Positions 1 through 10,350 of a stretch of 64,000 nucleotides of DNA are shown here, piece after piece. The notes below the pieces were generated by a model. It had not been told where the DNA came from. It made no database searches and worked only from the letters and a program-made list of their open reading frames with translations. Each line of letters opens with the position of its first letter. Within the stretch, counting starts at the first letter, position 1. The DNA is taken from positions 1,084,809-1,148,808 of the forward strand of contig BCKK01000002.1 of assembly GCA_001600615.1 (NCBI GenBank). Reading direction: 5' to 3'. The stretch is from Dioszegia crocea (Eukaryota > Basidiomycota > Tremellomycetes > Tremellales > Bulleribasidiaceae). A program made the translations under genes and the position numbers.

Positions 1-1457
1 CGATCTTGTAGATGTCTGACGATTCTACAAGGGTCAGCATTTGGCATTCGGATGCCACCGACAAAACGCAGCATACCCTTCATTGCACCGCCCTTCCTCG
101 TCTTGCCCTTCTTTCCCTTCCCGCTACTTGGATCCGCCGGATCTTCTCCCTGACCCGACGCCAACGCCGCCATGGCTTTCTGGAAGTTGTCTTCCCTGAA
201 ATTACTCCGTTCATCGACGACAAGGTAAATCCCTTCCGAGCCGGACGGGAAGAGGTAGTGTTGGAGCGGTGTCGGCCGGAAATCGGTGTACACAACGTGA
301 CAAGGCTGATTGTGGCACTGGCAGATCCACTCGGCGAACTCCATAGAGTTAGGGATGGTTGCGGAGAGGAAGACGTATCTGACGGAATGGGGGAGGAGGA
401 TGATGGTTTCTTCCCATACGACACCACGTTCTACACATATTAGCAAGCAGTCTGGCATCAAGAATGTAGCTCACCTTTATCTCTCATATAGTGGACTTCA
501 TCAAAGACGACCCAAGCCACTTCTCGCATAACCTCGGAACCTCTGTACAGCATCGATCGCAGAATCTGGTCATCAGCTCAAGCTTTGTCGTTAGATCGAA
601 GATCGCTTACCTCGGTGGTCATGACTAGACAAGAAGCAGTAGGGTTGATGGTGACATCTCCAGTCATCAATCCAACATCTCCGAATTGCTCGCAGAACTC
701 TCGGTATTTCTGATTTGACAGCGCCTGCAAGGTCAATCTCGCTCTTCGGAGCTCGCAGCACCATCAAACACACCTTGATAGGGGAAGTATACACCACTCT
801 CCGTCCTTCTTTTAGACAAGTGGCGATGGCAAACTCAGCGACGACCGTCTTTCCAGCAGACGTATGGGCCGAAACCAAAACAGATTCGTTCCGCTCGATA
901 CAGCTCGTGGCAACATGCTGGAAAGGATCCAGGTCGAACTTGTAAGTCCGGGCTGGGGGATCGTTCCGCTTATGCTGGGCGATGGGCTGGTATGGGTAGT
1001 CTGGCGGTATTGCCACCTACTACATCAGCACCCCTACCTCGACCCTGATCAGATATAGACTTACCTGATGCCGAACCTGATGAACAAGCTTCATCTTGCC
1101 CTCTGCCTGTTCCCCATTCAAGCCCTTGGCAGCCTCGATCTCCCTCTCTGCCTCCTGCTCAAACTCGTCCGCTCGTTTAGGCAACAAGGGCTTCTCTTCA
1201 TCAACGGCTCCAGCCTCTAGCGCTTCCATTGGGTCACCTCCTGCCCCTCCGCTTTCTAATGCCTCCATCGGATCGACGCCCGTCCCAAGTTGAGGATCGC
1301 CCGACTCGAAATCATCCCCTGTCCCTGTTGGCGCCGCAACCCGGGCAGATTTTGATGGAGGGACGATAGGCGCTTCGGGGGATGAGGCCGCCTGTCTCTT
1401 TTTCGTCTTTTTTGGTCTCGAAGGGCCTGCTACGGCGGCAGCTCCGTTGGCTGACAT
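1..1457 (-). CDS. MTR4: Mtr4-type exosome RNA helicase (5' part; 3' end off the window)
   Basis: Ski2-like DExH RNA helicase that feeds RNAs to the nuclear exosome as part of TRAMP. The start codon is at 1457. Exons I can join are 1457-1065, 1016-774, 724-611, 565-475 and 430 to the left edge, where the gene is cut off. The N-terminal ~120 residues are low-complexity with a Lys-rich start. Then comes the family's 'VRHQVAIPP' linker, the Walker A segment 'SAHTSAGKT', 'TGDVTINP', the DEVH box in '[11 protein letters not shown]' and motif III 'FLSATIPNS'. All are in the order and spacing of Mtr4/Dob1. It is read divergently from TIM23. The last ~60 nt at the window edge may contain another small intron. 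Confidence 0.93.
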
Positions 1458-1664
1458 AGTGCTCGGGCTACAGGGTCTGGCAAGGTGAGGATGTAGATGG
1501 TGTCAATACATGGGTGTAGCGGCGAAATCTTCACGGCCGCCTCCAATGGAGGTGGTCACGTGAGAGCCGGAAGTATATCCGGCCCTTGTAAAAGTTCGGG
1601 CACCTTCATCGCCGCCACCCTTTCATTGTCTCTTTACGTCTCATCTCACTCCCTATAGCCCATC

Positions 1665-2540
1665 ATGTCCTTCTTCTCAGGCCTCTTCTCTTCCGCTCCG
1701 GCTCCCGCTCCGCAAAATGAGCCATCATCCTCACAGGAACTTTTCAACTCGGCAAAGTTCGACTCGCCGGTCCAGCCGTCTTTCGCTGGTCCGTCTTCCG
1801 GATCGATCCCCCCTCCCCCGCGCGCACCCGGTACGCTGCCTGATATGCCATCAGCAGCCCCCACAGCGCTCGACACATTCTCATCAGCTTACGATCCCGC
1901 AAAGCTGCATCCCCTCGCTGGATTGGGTGATAAGCTTGACTTTCTCCAGCTGGACGAGGATAAATTGACGGATGTGCAAGGTGCGGCCAGTGTCTTGCCT
2001 AGTAGAGGATGGACGGACGATCTTTGTGTCGGAACGGGGACAACATATCTTTCAGGTGAGTATCTCCATGAGTACTTTTATGTAGTATTGCTGATCGATC
2101 AGGATTGGCCGTTGGAGGAGCGTGGGGTCTGAAGGAGGGTTTGGGCAGACCACTAGGCCCTAGCCCATCGATGAAGCTTCGGATTAATGCCATTCTGAAT
2201 GGATGTACACGACGGGGAAGTTTCCTAGGGAATTCTCTCGGCGTACTTGGTGAGCTCCTTCTTCGATCGTCCTGGACGCAGCGCTGACCATAAGCTATCT
2301 TCTACAACATTGTAAACTCATCGATGGACTCTTTCCGCGGAAGGCACGATATCTTGAATGCCATGACAGCTGGGGCCGTTAGTGGGGCACTGTACAAATC
2401 AACCGGTGAGCCTGACGCATTCGACAATTTTCAAGTTCTTTAGCTGACAGCTTACAGCCGGTGTCCGCCCCGCTATTGTTGGCGCGAGCTTGATGACTGC
2501 CGCAGCGGGGGGCTGGTCTTACTTCAAGACTGTTGTATAG
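1665..2540 (+). CDS. TIM23: Tim23, inner-membrane translocase channel subunit
   Basis: Channel subunit of the mitochondrial presequence translocase TIM23. Exons 1665-2055, 2103-2249, 2295-2405 and 2458-2540 give 243 residues, close to the usual ~220. The first ~110 residues are Ser/Pro-rich, as expected for the intermembrane-space domain. They include 'LDKLDFL'-like hydrophobic spacing before the Tim17/22/23 domain. The C-terminal half holds the family's Gly-rich membrane helices ('GLAVGGAWGLKEG', 'MTAGAVSGALYKSTAG'). The start is the first ATG after a CT-rich leader and all junction phases agree. MTR4 lies upstream in the opposite direction across ~200 bp. Confidence 0.92.
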
Positions 2541-2699
2541 GTTATTTTTTGGGTATCTAGGATATGCACCCCACCTCAAGGAGATACAAAAACAGAATAC
2601 ATTGTCCCACTTCGACGAGCAAGCAGGATCTCACTATACTATGGTTACATGTTGATTCAACCACCAATGTCCGATTGATACAGAGCTACGACTACTCGC

Positions 2700-5201
2700 T
2701 CATCGCTTCATACGCTCCTCCAATTGCTTCATCAGAGCCATCCTCTGATCAATCCCCTGCAAACTCCGGATGTCCGCGCTGTCGACACCCGCGATAGCTC
2801 CCGGCGAAGTAGGTCTGACCTTGACCGGGCTGGTAGAGCGCATCTCGAGCGATTGTAATTTGGTCCGAGGTGAAGCAGCTGTGTGTGCAGGTTTGGGAGA
2901 GGTCGCTCGGGGAGATATCGCCCCACCTCGTGAATGCGCCATCTCAACTTCGTCCCTCGATACTCTCCCGACCGGCCTAATCTCCTCCCTCTCAACTTCG
3001 ACCTCGACCTCTTCCTCCTCCTCTTCATCATCGACCTCCTCTGCATCCACAGGCGAGACCACCGCTCTCTCACTCCAACTATCCCTCAAAATCTCATCCA
3101 CTTTCCCCCTAGCTTTCAGCTCCTTCTTTTGCGCCCGGACCCTCCGGACCGTTTCGGGCGTAGACGTCGGGGTAGAGATAGGTGCCACCCGCTTTGAGTA
3201 CTTTTTGGGGGTTAGACCAGAAGTGTTGCTGAGGTTTGGCGTCTCCCCTCCCCGCCGAATGCTCCCGCCGCGGGAATCGATAAGACGGATGGTAGGTGTG
3301 GCTCTCCCGGTGGCTTTGATACCATCGGTCCCTCGTCGTGTGGGCGTGCGAACCACATCGGCTTTGGTGGGTGTCCCAGCAGCTGCAGAGGCAGGATCGT
3401 GACTCTTAGTCCTGGTCGGCGTACGAGCGACCAAGCGCGAATTTGTAGGCGTCTGCGCTTTCCGTACTGTCCGACCAGGTCCAGACGTAGCGCTCCGCTC
3501 GAGCTTGTCCGCCGTACTAGGTATGTCTGGCATGCAGCTTTCATCGCCGCCTCCGGGTAGTGGGCTAGGCTGGGCGCTAATCATAGATTCAAGGTCGGTG
3601 CCGGAATCGTACGTGGACAAGGGGACGAGGTTGTTTGTAGAGGGGCCATTGTGGAAGAAGAGATTGGGGTTGAAGGGTGGGGAAAGAATAGGGGGTGGGG
3701 AAGCAGCTCGAGCGCGCATGTAGGCTGGGACATCCTCATGTGAAGGGCCATCGGCAGTAGGCATGGGGGTAGAAGTGGAGTTATTGGGCTGCTGAGTGGA
3801 CTTCCGAGTGGTCTTGTTGCGTAGCAAGGGCGGTGCGGATGTCGACGGATCGGGTACGGCTGGTTGCACATTTGACGAGTTCTCATTCCCCCGAACCGCC
3901 GCGGCCCCGATCTGCACCTGCAGTGTTGCCTCCTGACCCGGACCAGAAGGCGGCATCAAGCTGAAGTGTTGACCAGTGATATGCCGCCGCTCATACTCAT
4001 CATAACCGCCCGGCGCCCTCTCCCTCTCCTTCCCCTTCCCGCCTCGGCCCGAGTCCCGGCGCTCAGCCACATGATGCCGCCCATCATTGATCCACTCCTC
4101 CGCACGTTCCTTCTTCTCCCTCTTGCTGAGCGCACGCGAGACATGAGAGGGGGCAGGCGAGTGGGGTCGACCCGCCTCATTTCGCGATCGAGGTCGATCT
4201 CGTGAGGGTTGACGGTCCGCACCTCGATGTCTGTCTTCTCGTCGGCTAGGTCGTCGCTCGGGTACAGGTTCCCGCTCGTGATATCGATCATCATCGTGAC
4301 CTTCCAGTCGGCCATACCGTCCCCTCTCGCCGCCATCTCTGTGCTCATCGTCCCTCTCTCTGGGATATCGGCCTTCGCCGCCTCGTTCTCTCGAGCGGTA
4401 CTTGCGACTCCCCTGCCAGTCTCCTACTCTGGAGTACCTATTTCCTTCCCGGCCACCTCCTCTCCCATATCTATCATCCTCTTCAGACTCGCTCTCAAGC
4501 TCTTTCCACCCCTTCTTCTTCCACTTCCCACCCATCCCAGTCCCAGGAGGCTTTTCCCCACCGCCGGCTTTAGGTGCAGGGTTGACGGCTCCAAGTACAG
4601 CACTAGCACCTGGATTAGGACTTTGGGTATCCGCCGCCTCTTCCGCTTCCTTCAATTTCCAAATGTACTCCTTGGTCTTGTGGATCAACCAGATGATGAA
4701 GATCAGACCGACAACAATGAAGGCGGGCAAAATGAAGGCCATACCGCCTGGGGCGTAATTCGGCTTTGGAAGGGGTGACTCCAGCTCTTCAGCCAGAGTC
4801 GCATTGGGTGCTTTGGATGGGGAGAGGAGCGAGGAGTTGTTTGACATGGAAGCGGAAACGGATGTGGAAGTGATGAAGGCAGAGGATGAGAGGGATGTCC
4901 CGGCCGATGCCGTAACGGGAGACGACGAGGATGTTGAAGAGGCGGCCGCACTACTGGTGACCGCACTAGCTGTCGCAGGAGCAGCTGATGGTGGAATAGA
5001 GGTGGAGACGATAAGCGAAGAGATTGGAACGACGTCTGTAGGCGCAGGCGCTGAGGTCGCTGGCACGCCTACAGCAGCGAGTGAAGTGTCTTGCCGCGCA
5101 TGTAGGTCCGGTAAGGTCATTGCTCGCGCTGTCGGTATGCGCCCGCCTCTGATGGCCAGAGCGATGGTGATGAGAATCCCGACGCGGTGGACGAGAGACA
5201 T
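2700..5201 (-). CDS. Large single-pass membrane protein with mucin-like ectodomain
   Basis: One uninterrupted 833-residue reading frame, unusual in this intron-rich window. A hydrophobic N-terminus (residues ~8-25) looks like a signal peptide. It is followed by a Ser/Thr/Ala-rich stretch to about residue 135 with N-glycosylation sites such as NNSS and NATL, then one membrane helix around 153-173 ('GMAFILPAFIVVGLIFIIWL'). The rest is a long, very polar tail: Arg/Glu/Asp-rich from about 200 to 400, Ser/Pro/Thr-rich with 'RTPTR' motifs from 500 to 700, an acidic block near 750, and a coiled C-terminus. The layout resembles Mid2/Wsc-type cell-wall sensors, but I see no WSC cysteine domain, so a sensor role is only inference. 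Confidence 0.75.
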   Translation of the reverse strand: MSLVHRVGILITIALAIRGGRIPTARAMTLPDLHARQDTSLAAVGVPATSAPAPTDVVPISSLIVSTSIPPSAAPATASAVTSSAAASSTSSSSPVTASAGTSLSSSAFITSTSVSASMSNNSSLLSPSKAPNATLAEELESPLPKPNYAPGGMAFILPAFIVVGLIFIIWLIHKTKEYIWKLKEAEEAADTQSPNPGASAVLGAVNPAPKAGGGEKPPGTGMGGKWKKKGWKELESESEEDDRYGRGGGREGNRYSRVGDWQGSRKYRSRERGGEGRYPRERDDEHRDGGERGRYGRLEGHDDDRYHEREPVPERRPSRREDRHRGADRQPSRDRPRSRNEAGRPHSPAPSHVSRALSKREKKERAEEWINDGRHHVAERRDSGRGGKGKERERAPGGYDEYERRHITGQHFSLMPPSGPGQEATLQVQIGAAAVRGNENSSNVQPAVPDPSTSAPPLLRNKTTRKSTQQPNNSTSTPMPTADGPSHEDVPAYMRARAASPPPILSPPFNPNLFFHNGPSTNNLVPLSTYDSGTDLESMISAQPSPLPGGGDESCMPDIPSTADKLERSATSGPGRTVRKAQTPTNSRLVARTPTRTKSHDPASAAAGTPTKADVVRTPTRRGTDGIKATGRATPTIRLIDSRGGSIRRGGETPNLSNTSGLTPKKYSKRVAPISTPTSTPETVRRVRAQKKELKARGKVDEILRDSWSERAVVSPVDAEEVDDEEEEEEVEVEVEREEIRPVGRVSRDEVEMAHSRGGAISPRATSPKPAHTAASPRTKLQSLEMRSTSPVKVRPTSPGAIAGVDSADIRSLQGIDQRMALMKQLEERMKR

Positions 5202-5249
5202 GGTGAAGATGCTGCTGGATAGGCTGAGGCTGGGTGGGAGGGCGTGAGA

Positions 5250-5925
5250 TTAGGCAGACTTTTGGGTCGCCGCGGACGGAAATTTCGGATCGGTTCCGGC
5301 TAGAGGGAGGGAGGGATACGATGCCCAGAATGGCTTGTTTCGTACTGCACAGTCAGATGAGAGTAATGTTGCCTTGTTGGCAGACCGGGCAAGAATACGT
5401 ACGGAGAACAGCCGGGGGCTGTTTGACTAAGACAGGGCTAGTCTGGAATTGGCCAGTACTAGAACCTGGGGTATATCCACCGAGGGTCTGATCCGTGCTG
5501 CAAGGGGAAAATGCAATCACAGCGAAGTCGTCAGAATCGAAAGACTCGGTCGAGGATAGTTTGGGTGTTTCGATGATGGGGGAAGATGGAGGGCTGGCGT
5601 CTGCAGAGTCCGCTACCAAGAGCGGGCTATCCTGAGATCGCTCGCGGTTCGCCGCTTCTACAGCAGACTTGGCGGACGGGTTTGAGCTGATTTCGCCGGC
5701 GTGGTGATTGTTGGTGAGGCCCAGGCTCGGAGGGCAGCGGTCGTCGGTTGGTGGAGATTTGTCGATAGTGACCACAGGGGTCGAAATTTGCATAATCTCG
5801 AAAGTTGGGCAAAAGGGGAAACAAGGGGAGATGCAGGTATGTGGCCCGGTATGAATATCGCTGGCAGCATCGTTTGAGACATAAACATGGCGCAGGGTTT
5901 CGGACTGGGATTTGGTGTAAGACAT
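5250..5925 (-). CDS. Uncharacterised Ser/Pro-rich protein (model uncertain)
   Basis: Not recognised. The frame opens at ATG 5925 and runs to about 5403. A good donor (GTACGT) and a CTGAC...GTGCAG acceptor then suggest a 56-nt intron (5402-5347), ending at a TAA at 5250 with about 208 residues. Without that intron the frame stops at 5353 after a 'CPVC' pair. The middle is Ser/Pro/Asp-rich ('SADASPPSSPIIE', 'SSTESFDSDDF'), typical of disordered fungal proteins. The stop lies only 49 bp before the ATG of the membrane-protein gene on the same strand, so that gene's promoter would have to sit inside this one. A strong intron-like sequence at 6132-6072 may belong to its 5' UTR. Confidence 0.4.
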
Positions 5926-6145
5926 GGGCTGCTGGGTCAAGACAGGATGTTAGGCCCAAAAAGCGTAGTTTCCCTCTGGGCGTTTGGTCGTGTCGCTCTT
6001 GGTCGTGCGCTAGAGGTGGGAACCCTGGCGAGACGCAGAATAGCGTGCTCATCAGGACTGCGAAGCCGGTCTGAGATTCTGGTCAATCAGCTTGTACAAA
6101 CGACCGACAAAGCATCCGGCCGAGAGATGCTTACCGTATGCGACA

Positions 6146-6962
6146 TCATCGATTGAGACCAACTACCACCCTGCCCTCATCGGGCATCCTTGGCAGGCCA
6201 TCCGAGATTCCCAGACCCTCCATCATCTCCATTCCTTCGCCCCCGACTTCTCGTCCAACCCAGCTTCGACCCAAAGCGCGTATAGGGTGCAACGGGCCCA
6301 GATCTTCGCCGGGCTGATATACCTCGGCGACGCCCTGTCGGCGAAGAAGGGAATCGGCGTGGGCGGGAGGGGTGTACTTCCACTCAGTGGCCGCGAGGTA
6401 GTGGTTCAGGTAGTTTTTGAAATCGGGCAGCGGGAGCACGGACACTGGAATATCAGCCCAGCAGAGGCATTCTTGACAGGACAGACACACCTTTCTTCGC
6501 CTTGCCTATCATTGGACCCTGTCTCATCGCCCTCGCTTCCTCTTCTCCCACCTCCAATNCCCCCGCCAATTCATCCAACCTCCGACTAAACCCCTCTGGA
6601 TCAGTCGCGGGGTCATACATTGCCGAGCTGGTTTCCGACATCCCGTCACCTTCTTCCTCTTCCTCCTCGTCTTCCCCATTCCCATCCTCGTCATCGTCTT
6701 CATCATCTTCGTCTCGGTCAGCCGCTTCGCCAGGGGCTGAAGAGCCGAATGAAGCATCGGGGCCTGGCGACGCGTGTCGCTGATTCTGACGAGGCTGATG
6801 TCCGATATGGTGGTCGGCGTGGGAATGATAGACGTCCGCGGGGTCCGGTAGAGTGGATGAGGGTGGTGGTGGGTCTATGCCTAAGCCGACAGGTCGACGT
6901 GACGAAGAGGGCAGAGAGTAGGTTGGCAAATCGTCGTAAGTATCGTCCATCGAGTCGTCCAT
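6146..6962 (-). CDS. Uncharacterised acidic protein, contains a sequence N
   Basis: Not recognised. Two exons, 6962-6491 and 6444-6146, are joined across a 46-nt intron with a GCTGAT branch site. The N-terminal part is acidic (Asp/Glu runs near residues 80-110) and contains 'ATDPEGFSRRLDEL'. The second exon has a non-repetitive, globular-looking segment ('LPDFKNYLNHYLAATEW', 'LHPIRALGRSWVGRE') that is likely to be the conserved part. An ambiguous base at 6559 leaves one codon undefined. The frame ends at a TGA just before a strong intron-like sequence on the same strand, so the 3' end may be wrong. The gene is divergent from SerRS across ~290 bp. Confidence 0.6.
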
Positions 6963-7251
6963 TTTGGTGTTTTTTTCGGCTTGGGCAGGATCTTTCTACA
7001 GTTCTCCTCGATGCAAGCTCTCTATGTCGGCTGCCTTGTGTGATGGTAATGATGTGTATAGAGGGTATGTGCTCGATGTATAGTCCAGTCAAGGGTGTCA
7101 ACAAATGGCTGTATGACGTGGTATTTAAAGCCTCCAAAATGTCGAGTCGCGTTCCTGAAATTCACCACCACTACCTTGCTGCAACATCCCCTTGCATACA
7201 ACTTAGCTATACAGTACAGACACACGCTCTGACAGCCACAGACAGCATACA

Positions 7252-9025
7252 ATGATAGATCTCATCCACTGTAAGCTCACTCGGCACAGTAGAGAGGCCC
7301 CGAGCTCATTCGCTCAGTCCAGCCCGACAAAGGAGGCAACCCCGAGCTCGTGCGCGAGTCGCAGCGCAAACGAGGAGCCGATGTTGGTCTTGTCGATCAG
7401 GTCATAGAAGTCTACGCGGAGTATCGTCAAGGTGAGTGATGGTTGACTGCGTGCAGTGTTCCGGGCGCTTTGCGAAGTGCCCATGGCTGATAGTTCATAG
7501 CCAACTTCGAACAAGAGTCGGCTAGGCGAGAGGTCAACCTGATCCAGAAAGAAATTGGAACCATCAAGAAGGCGAAGGGTGATGCATCGGAACTGCTCGA
7601 AAAGAAGGGCGTTTTGGACAAGAAGATTGCGGCTTTGACTCTCCAGTCGGCTGAGCTAGAGAAGAAGAGAGATAAGCTCGCGGCGAGGATTGGGAATATC
7701 GTGGATCCCAACTGTCACGTCTCTACGACCGAGGCGGGTACCGCAGCCCGCGATGAGATCGCCATAGGCTGATGTACCAGGACGACAACCCCATTCAAAA
7801 TGTCTGGCATCCCGAACCCAACCACAAGGGGAACTCGGAACCTGGGCTACAGGCCGAGGACAAGACAGCAGGCATCATTTCGCACCACGAGGTGCTGGCG
7901 AGATTAGAGGCATTTGATCTTGAGCGAGGTGCGTCTCAACTTGCCGATGCCTCACTGTGCTGATGGCCAGGGGTCAAAGTCTCGGGCCACCGAGGCTATT
8001 TCCTCACCAATGACGGTGTCGACCTCAACCAGGCCCTCATTAACTACGGCCTCCAATTCCTTCGCGAGCGAGGTTACAAAAAGACCCAGGCACCCTTCAT
8101 GGTCAAGAAGGATCTCATGGCCGCTACGGCCCAGCTCGAAGAGTTCGACGAGGCGCTCTACAAGGTATCCGGAAACGAGGACATGTACCTTATCGCTACT
8201 TCGGAACAACCCATCTCGGCCATGTTCTCGGACGAAAACATCGAGCCTGGAAAGTTACCGATACAGCTTGCTGGCTACTCGACCTGTTTCAGAAAAGAGG
8301 CAGGGAGCCATGGGAAGGATACATGGGGGATTTTCCGAGTGCACCAGTTCGAGAAGGTGGAGCAGGTGAGTCATTTTTCGATGTCTGCATACAGTAAAAG
8401 GCTAACATATAGTTCATCGTCTGTGAACCCGAACAGTCGCCTGAGAAGCTCGACCAGATGATCAACGTTTCGCAGGAGTTCTATAAATCGCTCGAAATAC
8501 CCTACAGAGTCGTCGGTATCGTCTCGGGTGCTCTGAACAACGCCGCTTCGATCAAGTACGATCTCGAGGCTTGGTTCCCATATCAGGGAGAGTACAAGGA
8601 GCTGGTTTCGTGCTCGAACTGTACCGACTATCGTAAGTTGAGAGACGGATTTGATACTTTGACAAGCTGACAGTGCTCAGAGTCGCGCTCGCTTAACGTC
8701 CGACTAGGCTACAAGAAGGCCGACGCCAAGGCCGGATTTGTGCACATGCTTAACGGTACTCTATGTGCCACAGAGCGCGCCCTATGCTGCATTGTTGAGA
8801 ACTACCAGACACCCGAGGTAAGTCATCCTGGACAATCCAGGCATCTGGACCCACCAGGCGCCACCCTCAATCTGGACACCTCAGGCGTTACATTTACTGA
8901 TCTTATAGGGTCTACGGATACCAAAAGTCCTGCAGCCGTACATGCAGGGCCGTGAGTTCCTGCCATACACTGCCGAGCTCAACAAGAATTCTACAACAAC
9001 CAGGGCGGCGAAGGAGAAGAAGTAG
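7252..9025 (+). CDS. SES1: Cytosolic seryl-tRNA synthetase
   Basis: Class II synthetase that charges tRNA-Ser. Eight exons (7252-7270, 7318-7431, 7501-7733, 7781-7928, 7971-8365, 8413-8632, 8681-8817, 8909-9025) give 460 residues, the normal eukaryotic length. The N-terminal tRNA-binding coiled-coil arm starts with the family signature 'GGNPELVRESQ'. Class II motif 2 is visible in 'STCFRKEAGSHGKDTWGIFR' and motif 3 in 'LNGTLCATERALCCIVENYQ'. A Lys-rich tail follows. Exon 3 ends at GAG, where no in-phase GT donor exists. A GC donor at 7734 gives a 47-nt intron and restores the frame. Upstream sequence is shared with the acidic gene on the other strand. Confidence 0.93.
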
Positions 9026-9301
9026 GCGATAGTATGTTATCAGTGGGAGAATTGGTTATGCACCTCCATATGTATAAGTGCTTTCGTCAGCCGGTCGAGC
9101 CTGCCGAGGTCATAGTCCCATCCCTGCTGCCAGTCATGCGCATTGTCTCGGACTCAGATGCCTCGCTCACGAAGTGGATGTGCCACACAGGATAGTCCCG
9201 GCGATTTCGGCCAGCTCAAGATCCAGTCAGGTCCCGTCAACCTTCACTCACTTGATGTCAGCTCAATTGTCCACAAATTTAAACAGTTTCACTAGCCTGC
9301 T

Positions 9302-10111
9302 ATGTCGGCCCACGAACGTGAAAAACTCGACAACCTCCCCGAGGTTCAGCTTCGAAATCTCACCGCTAAGGGGCCCAAGGAGGGAATGCGGGGATCTAGT
9401 CAAGCATCAAAGAAGCAGCTTGTGGATTATCTGATCAATCACCCTACTATCCGACCAGCCCGGTGGACCTCTGAGGCTACTGGTTCAGCCGCAGCTGCTC
9501 CTCCTGCCAAACGAGCTCGGCCTAACCCGCAGCCAGTCCCGGCTCCAAGCCAGCCTGCTGATCCCACCATCCTCCACCCTCAACTCGACCCTGGACCAGC
9601 CACGTTGCCATGCGTCTTCGATCCTATTCGAGGCATGCTTTACCCGTATCAGAGGATGCCGATCCACGATGCTACCGGAGAGACACCAGCCCAGGAGGCG
9701 GAGAGGCGGGCTGGTGAATGGGCGAGCATATCCGCTGCTCTGGATATCGAGGAGGAGGCGGAAGACGCTGCGTATGACAGCGAGGACGATGACGATAGTG
9801 AGGACGGTCTAGAGGACGATGTTGCGAAGGCCGAGAAGCGGGAAATTGCGCGGCAATACCGCGAGGAGCTAGTACTCCGTGGTGACATCAGGGTGCAGGA
9901 GCACTGGAGGCGGACGGACGAGGTTACCAGGTTTGAGAGTGGGCTGGTTGCAGCAGGGGGCCTCACGCCTGCCATTCTGGCCGAATTTAGAAGGCAGGAT
10001 CAGCGGCGTCAGGAGTTCTGGAAGGAGGAGGATAGGAGGAGAGATGAGTTTTGGCGAGATGAGGATCGGAGGAGAAATGAGGTATGGGAAGACAGACGGG
10101 ACGGGTATTGA
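9302..10111 (+). CDS. Uncharacterised charged protein with Arg/Glu/Trp-rich C-terminal repeats
   Basis: Single-exon frame of 269 residues; family not recognised. The first 50 residues are helical and amphipathic ('KLDNLPEVQLRNLTAKG', then 'KKQLVDYLINHP'), which vaguely recalls a SAP-like DNA-binding fold, but I cannot assign it. A Pro/Ala-rich linker follows. Next come a segment of conserved appearance ('VFDPIRGMLYPYQRMP'), an acidic run (~residues 155-180) and a C-terminal array of short repeats of the type R-R-x-E-F-W-x-E-E-D-R-R-R. The array should form one long charged helix. The ATG at 9302 is the first in frame and lies ~275 bp after the SerRS stop. Confidence 0.65.
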   Translation: MSAHEREKLDNLPEVQLRNLTAKGPKEGMRGSSQASKKQLVDYLINHPTIRPARWTSEATGSAAAAPPAKRARPNPQPVPAPSQPADPTILHPQLDPGPATLPCVFDPIRGMLYPYQRMPIHDATGETPAQEAERRAGEWASISAALDIEEEAEDAAYDSEDDDDSEDGLEDDVAKAEKREIARQYREELVLRGDIRVQEHWRRTDEVTRFESGLVAAGGLTPAILAEFRRQDQRRQEFWKEEDRRRDEFWRDEDRRRNEVWEDRRDGY

Positions 10112-10350
10112 GGCCGAGGGGGTTGCGAGCGGCTGAAGGTGGTGAGTACAGCCTCAGTTTGAGCTTCGTGTATCGTGCTGACTTGATCGTAGCTTGCTGC
10201 GCTTGGTGGTTCATCCTTGTACTACTTGCATCTAATTTTCGAAGTATAATATACAAAAAGCCGGTGTAAAGAGCTATGGCACTACGGAAGTGTCCTGGCA
10301 GGCAACTGGAATCCTACTGATTATAAATGACTATATCCCCTTAGTCCACT

